Positions 13,682 to 16,294 of a DNA stretch of 16,294 nucleotides are shown in pieces. The DNA comes from Parcubacteria group bacterium (GTDB taxonomy: Bacteria > Patescibacteriota > Minisyncoccia > UBA6257 > JACRHW01): NCBI GenBank assembly GCA_016211955.1, contig JACRHX010000020.1:1-16294 (forward strand). Reading direction: 5' to 3'. The notes under the pieces were generated by a model. It saw nothing but the letters and a program-made list of their open reading frames with translations, made no database searches and was not told the DNA's origin. The number at the start of each line of letters is the position of its first letter. Positions within the stretch are counted from its first letter, which is position 1. Made by a program: the position numbers and the translations under genes.

Positions 13682-14386
13682 ATGATAGAAATTACAGATG
13701 TCACAAAAACATATTTTACGGGGGAGGTTGGTTTTCAAGCGCTAAGGGGTGTGAGTTTTCAGATTAAGGATGGTGAGTTTGTTGCGATTATGGGACCATC
13801 GGGTTCCGGCAAATCTACATTGATGCATATTCTTGGAGCACTCGATACGCCAACGAGCGGATCCTATATGCTTGATAAGAAAGATGTATCAACTCTTGAT
13901 GACGATCAGCTTGCTGATATACGAAAAGAAAGTATTGGTTTTGTTTTTCAGGCGTTTAATCTTCTTCCGAGAACAACGGTGCTTCGTAATGTGATGCTTC
14001 CTTTGGTGTATGCAGGTATTGGCGATGGAGAACGAGTTAAGAGGGCAGAGGTCGCACTTTTGGCAGCAGGGTTGGATGAAGCACATTTTCACCACCTTTC
14101 GAATCAGCTCTCTGGTGGTCAAATACAGCGCGTGGCAATTGCGCGAGCGCTTGTGAATAATCCCAGCCTTATCCTTGCAGATGAACCTACGGGAAATCTA
14201 GATTCTAAGACGGGAGAGATTGTACTTGGTACATTCGAGAAACTTAATAAAGAACAAGGGAGAACAATTATTATTGTGACACACGAGCTCGATATTGCTG
14301 CACATGCCGATCGTATTATTTCTTTGAAAGATGGTGTGATCGTTGAAGACACCAAAGCTCATAAAAAAAGGACATCTTCTCACTAA
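13682..14386 (+). CDS. MacB-like ABC transporter ATPase
   Basis: 234 aa. Walker A GPSGSGKST (38-46), Q-loop VFQAFNLLP, signature LSGGQIQR, Walker B LILADEP-TGNLD, H-loop VTHE. The 'ALRGVSFQIKDGEFVAIMGPSGSGKSTLMHILGALD' start is typical of the MacB/LolD subfamily. In E. coli MacB the ATPase and permease are fused; here they are separate genes, the common arrangement in monoderm bacteria. No SD. It lies 5-6 bp from both neighbours, so operonic. Confidence 0.95.
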   Translation: MIEITDVTKTYFTGEVGFQALRGVSFQIKDGEFVAIMGPSGSGKSTLMHILGALDTPTSGSYMLDKKDVSTLDDDQLADIRKESIGFVFQAFNLLPRTTVLRNVMLPLVYAGIGDGERVKRAEVALLAAGLDEAHFHHLSNQLSGGQIQRVAIARALVNNPSLILADEPTGNLDSKTGEIVLGTFEKLNKEQGRTIIIVTHELDIAAHADRIISLKDGVIVEDTKAHKKRTSSH

Positions 14387-14391
14387 AACTT

Positions 14392-15609
14392 ATGAAAACC
14401 TCTGATCTTTTTGAAGAAACCTATACTTCTCTTTCTGCAAACAAGGCGTGTTCGGGACTCACCGTGCTTGGTATCGTGATTGGTATTAGCTCTGTTATCG
14501 CTATGGTTTCAATCGGCCATGGGGCAAGCAGTCAGATCGCGTCAAGTATAGAGGGTCTTGGTTCGAACCTCCTTACTGTGTATCCCGGTGCTATTCAACC
14601 GGGGAGGGGTGTTGTTTCTTCTGGTCGTGGTTCCGGGGAGTCACTCAAAAATACAGATGTTGATGCATTAAGACAAATTAATGGCGTGGTGCATATTTCT
14701 CCTGAGCTTCAGAGGCGTTTTCAGGTTACTTCTCTTGTTGGTACTAATACGAATTCAACAGTTATTGGTGCTTTACCTGAGTATATACAAGTGCGTAACG
14801 TGTCGATTGCAAATGGGTCTTTTTTTTCAGATTCTCAAGAACGTAGTTTGGGAAGGGTTGTTGTATTGGGTCCTACGGTGGCATCTGATCTTTTTGGAGA
14901 CAATGAACCCGTCGGAAGCACTGTGCGTATTCATAAAGTAAATTTTAAAGTTATTGGAGTTCTAGAGGCAAAAGGAGGTGCGGGTTTTTTTAATCCCGAC
15001 GATACTCTTATTGTGCCTCTTTCAACAATGCAAAAAATTCTTGCGGGAAATGATTTTCTTTCCACTATCGCTATTAGTGTTCAAAGTAAAGAGCTTATGT
15101 CACAGGTTCAAGATGATGCAACATTTACGCTTGCCGAAAGACATCGTGTTGATCCTCAGAGTCCCGATTTTTCCATTGTTTCTCAGGCGGATATTTTAGG
15201 AACTCTTACAAAGGTAACCGATACGTTCACTCTTTTTCTTGCCGCGGTTGCTGGTATCTCACTTGTTGTGGGTGGTATTGGGATCATGAATATGATGCTT
15301 ACGACCGTCACCGAACGTACGCGTGAGATAGGACTTCGAAAGGCAATTGGTGCAAAGCGGAATGATATCAATTTACAGTTTCTTAGTGAGGCAATTATGC
15401 TTACTTGTATTGGGGGAACAATTGGTGTGGTATTGGGGTGTGGCGTGTCGTTTGCGGTGAGTTATTTTGGTATTCTCCAAGCAAAAGTATCCTTGCTTTC
15501 TGTCCTTCTTGCCTTTGGTGTTTCCGCAGCAATTGGAATTATTTTTGGATATTATCCAGCAAGAAGGGCGGCGATGTTGAATCCAATAGAAGCCATTCGC
15601 TACGAATAG
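14392..15609 (+). CDS. MacB-like ABC permease (MacB_PCD + FtsX domains)
   Basis: 405 aa. A short N-terminal leader (SDLFEETYTSLSANKACSGLTVLGIVIGISSVIAMVSIG) contains TM1. A MacB periplasmic core of about 220 residues follows (GLGSNLLTVYPGA ... VVVLGPTVASDLFG ... GSTVRI). The C-terminal FtsX domain has three helices with the GIGIMNMMLTTVTERTREIGLRKAIGAKRNDI signature. Works with the ATPase and MacA; likely exports a peptide, lipid or toxic compound. It ends in TAG and is followed by a structured repeat, not a clear terminator. Confidence 0.95.
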   Translation: MKTSDLFEETYTSLSANKACSGLTVLGIVIGISSVIAMVSIGHGASSQIASSIEGLGSNLLTVYPGAIQPGRGVVSSGRGSGESLKNTDVDALRQINGVVHISPELQRRFQVTSLVGTNTNSTVIGALPEYIQVRNVSIANGSFFSDSQERSLGRVVVLGPTVASDLFGDNEPVGSTVRIHKVNFKVIGVLEAKGGAGFFNPDDTLIVPLSTMQKILAGNDFLSTIAISVQSKELMSQVQDDATFTLAERHRVDPQSPDFSIVSQADILGTLTKVTDTFTLFLAAVAGISLVVGGIGIMNMMLTTVTERTREIGLRKAIGAKRNDINLQFLSEAIMLTCIGGTIGVVLGCGVSFAVSYFGILQAKVSLLSVLLAFGVSAAIGIIFGYYPARRAAMLNPIEAIRYE

Positions 15610-15619
15610 GGGGGCGCAG

Positions 15620-15771
15620 ATGACACCACACCTCCTTCTCACCCGTTCGCCACTCCTGCGGTGGCTCACTCATTCGCAGATGCTTCGTTGTCAATCCAAT
15701 TCATTATCATTCAGGATTGACAACACCCAGCTCCGCACCTGCGGAATGGTTCGAGGGAGGTATGGTGTCAT
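15620..15771. repeat. Structured 152-bp inverted-repeat element
   Basis: Outer arms ATGACACCACACCTCC (15620-15635) and GGAGGTATGGTGTCAT (15756-15771) pair over 16 bp with one mismatch. Within lie three hairpins: GCCAC/GTGGC (15649-15665), GTTGTCAATCC/GGATTGACAAC (15687-15724, 11 bp perfect) and TCCGC/GCGGA (15732-15745). No ORF. No flanking direct repeat seen. Probably a dispersed intergenic element or a structured RNA; the 204 bp between permease and the next gene contain little else than this and an AT-rich leader. Confidence 0.7.
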
Positions 15772-15813
15772 CGGCTAGGTTAAGAGTAATTAATAATTTA
15801 AATATTAAGTAGT

Positions 15814-16218
15814 ATGAATAAAAATGTTATGGTAGGGGTGGCTATCCTTCTTGTGGGAGGAGGTGCTTTTCATGGGGGCGTGAAGTATGCTGAAAATAAT
15901 CGTGGTAATGGTGGTGGAGGTCGTGGGGCGTTTGGTCAGATGGGTAATGGGGGTCAGAGAGGTGTAGCGCGTGGGGGTGGTTTTACTACCGGAGAGGTAA
16001 TTTCAAAAGACGATAAAAGTATCACGCTTAAACTTCGTGATGGGGGATCAAAAATAATTTTCTTTACTGAAAGTACAAAGGTAATGAAAAATACTGACGG
16101 CCCGCTTAAAGACATCGAAACAGGAACACAAATTTCAACAACAGGAAATGCAAATCAAGACGGTAGTGTAAATGCACAATCCATTCAGATCTTACCGATG
16201 CAATCAGCTAAGCAGTAG
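15814..16218 (+). CDS. Exported/membrane-anchored DUF5666-like protein, Gly-rich
   Basis: 134 aa. N-terminal anchor or signal (NVMVGVAILLVGGGAFHGGVKY), then a Gly/Arg-rich linker (residues about 29-56: NRGNGGGGRGAF, RGVARGGGF), then a beta-rich domain (FTTGEVISKDDKSITLKLRDGGSKIIFFTESTKVMKN...IETGTQISTTGNANQDGSVNAQSIQIL), typical of DUF5666-like modules. A similar C-terminal domain is in the sigma-linked membrane protein (10394-11161). Located after the exporter genes across the structured repeat. No SD. Ends with TAG. The remaining 76 bp of the window hold only a weak stem (AGAAG/CTTCT) with TTTT. Confidence 0.8.
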   Translation: MNKNVMVGVAILLVGGGAFHGGVKYAENNRGNGGGGRGAFGQMGNGGQRGVARGGGFTTGEVISKDDKSITLKLRDGGSKIIFFTESTKVMKNTDGPLKDIETGTQISTTGNANQDGSVNAQSIQILPMQSAKQ

Positions 16219-16294
16219 CAATAGAAACTTGAGAAGACGTCAACGAGGTGGTGCCTTCTTTTGTTAGTGCTGTTCGATAACTTCATACGTATTA

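Noticed and set aside
16232..16264. Terminator after the last gene
   Set aside because: Only a 5-bp AGAAG/CTTCT stem with an 18-base loop and a short T run; too weak to call.

Overview
The window reads as a chromosomal segment of a small-genome bacterium, most likely a Candidate Phyla Radiation / Patescibacteria lineage of Parcubacteria type. This is inference from gene content, tight packing, rare Shine-Dalgarno (SD) sequences and palindromic intergenic repeats; no rRNA is present to prove it. TGA and TAG both act as stops. prfB (RF2, which reads TGA) is itself controlled by an in-frame TGA, which argues against the TGA=Gly code of Gracilibacteria/SR1.

Layout. 1-2738: prfB (5' end outside the window, +1 frameshift site at its start), then ftsE and ftsX, a conserved translation/cell-division cluster. 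2739-4012: accessory patch with a 123-bp inverted-repeat element, a REP-like palindrome, a GC-rich unknown gene with its own terminator, a decayed tRNA-Gln copy interrupted by a palindrome, an AT-rich HNH endonuclease gene, and an intact tRNA-Gln(CUG) whose 5' end holds the HNH stop codon. 4105-4995: dual-specificity phosphatase-like gene and a TspO/MBR-like gene lacking the first helix. 5074-8492: an unknown gene broken by an in-frame TAG, a good terminator, pyrG (CTP synthase) split by a frameshift next to a dnaX-like A-AAA-AAG site, and a HIT-family gene. 8482-9756 (minus): an NRAMP-related metal transporter with DPSG and SPY in place of the usual metal-site motifs. 9837-16218: ECF sigma factor overlapping a membrane protein gene (ATGA), a 133-bp MITE-like element with 4-bp flanking repeats exactly at a start codon, then a small exported protein, MacA-like adaptor, MacB-like ATPase, MacB-like permease, a structured repeat, and an exported beta-rich protein.

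How the genes may work together. ftsE/ftsX form one ABC-type division complex. The sigma factor and coupled membrane protein look like a sigma/anti-sigma-type pair placed just upstream of a tripartite-style exporter. Several proteins there share Gly/Arg-rich tails, and two share a similar C-terminal beta-rich domain, so the block from 9837 to 16218 is a candidate envelope-stress or export module. The most unusual signals are the tRNA-Gln/HNH arrangement, the MITE-like insertion that regenerates an ATG, and the two broken neighbouring genes (amber unknown, frameshifted pyrG), which may be recoding, decay or sequence error.
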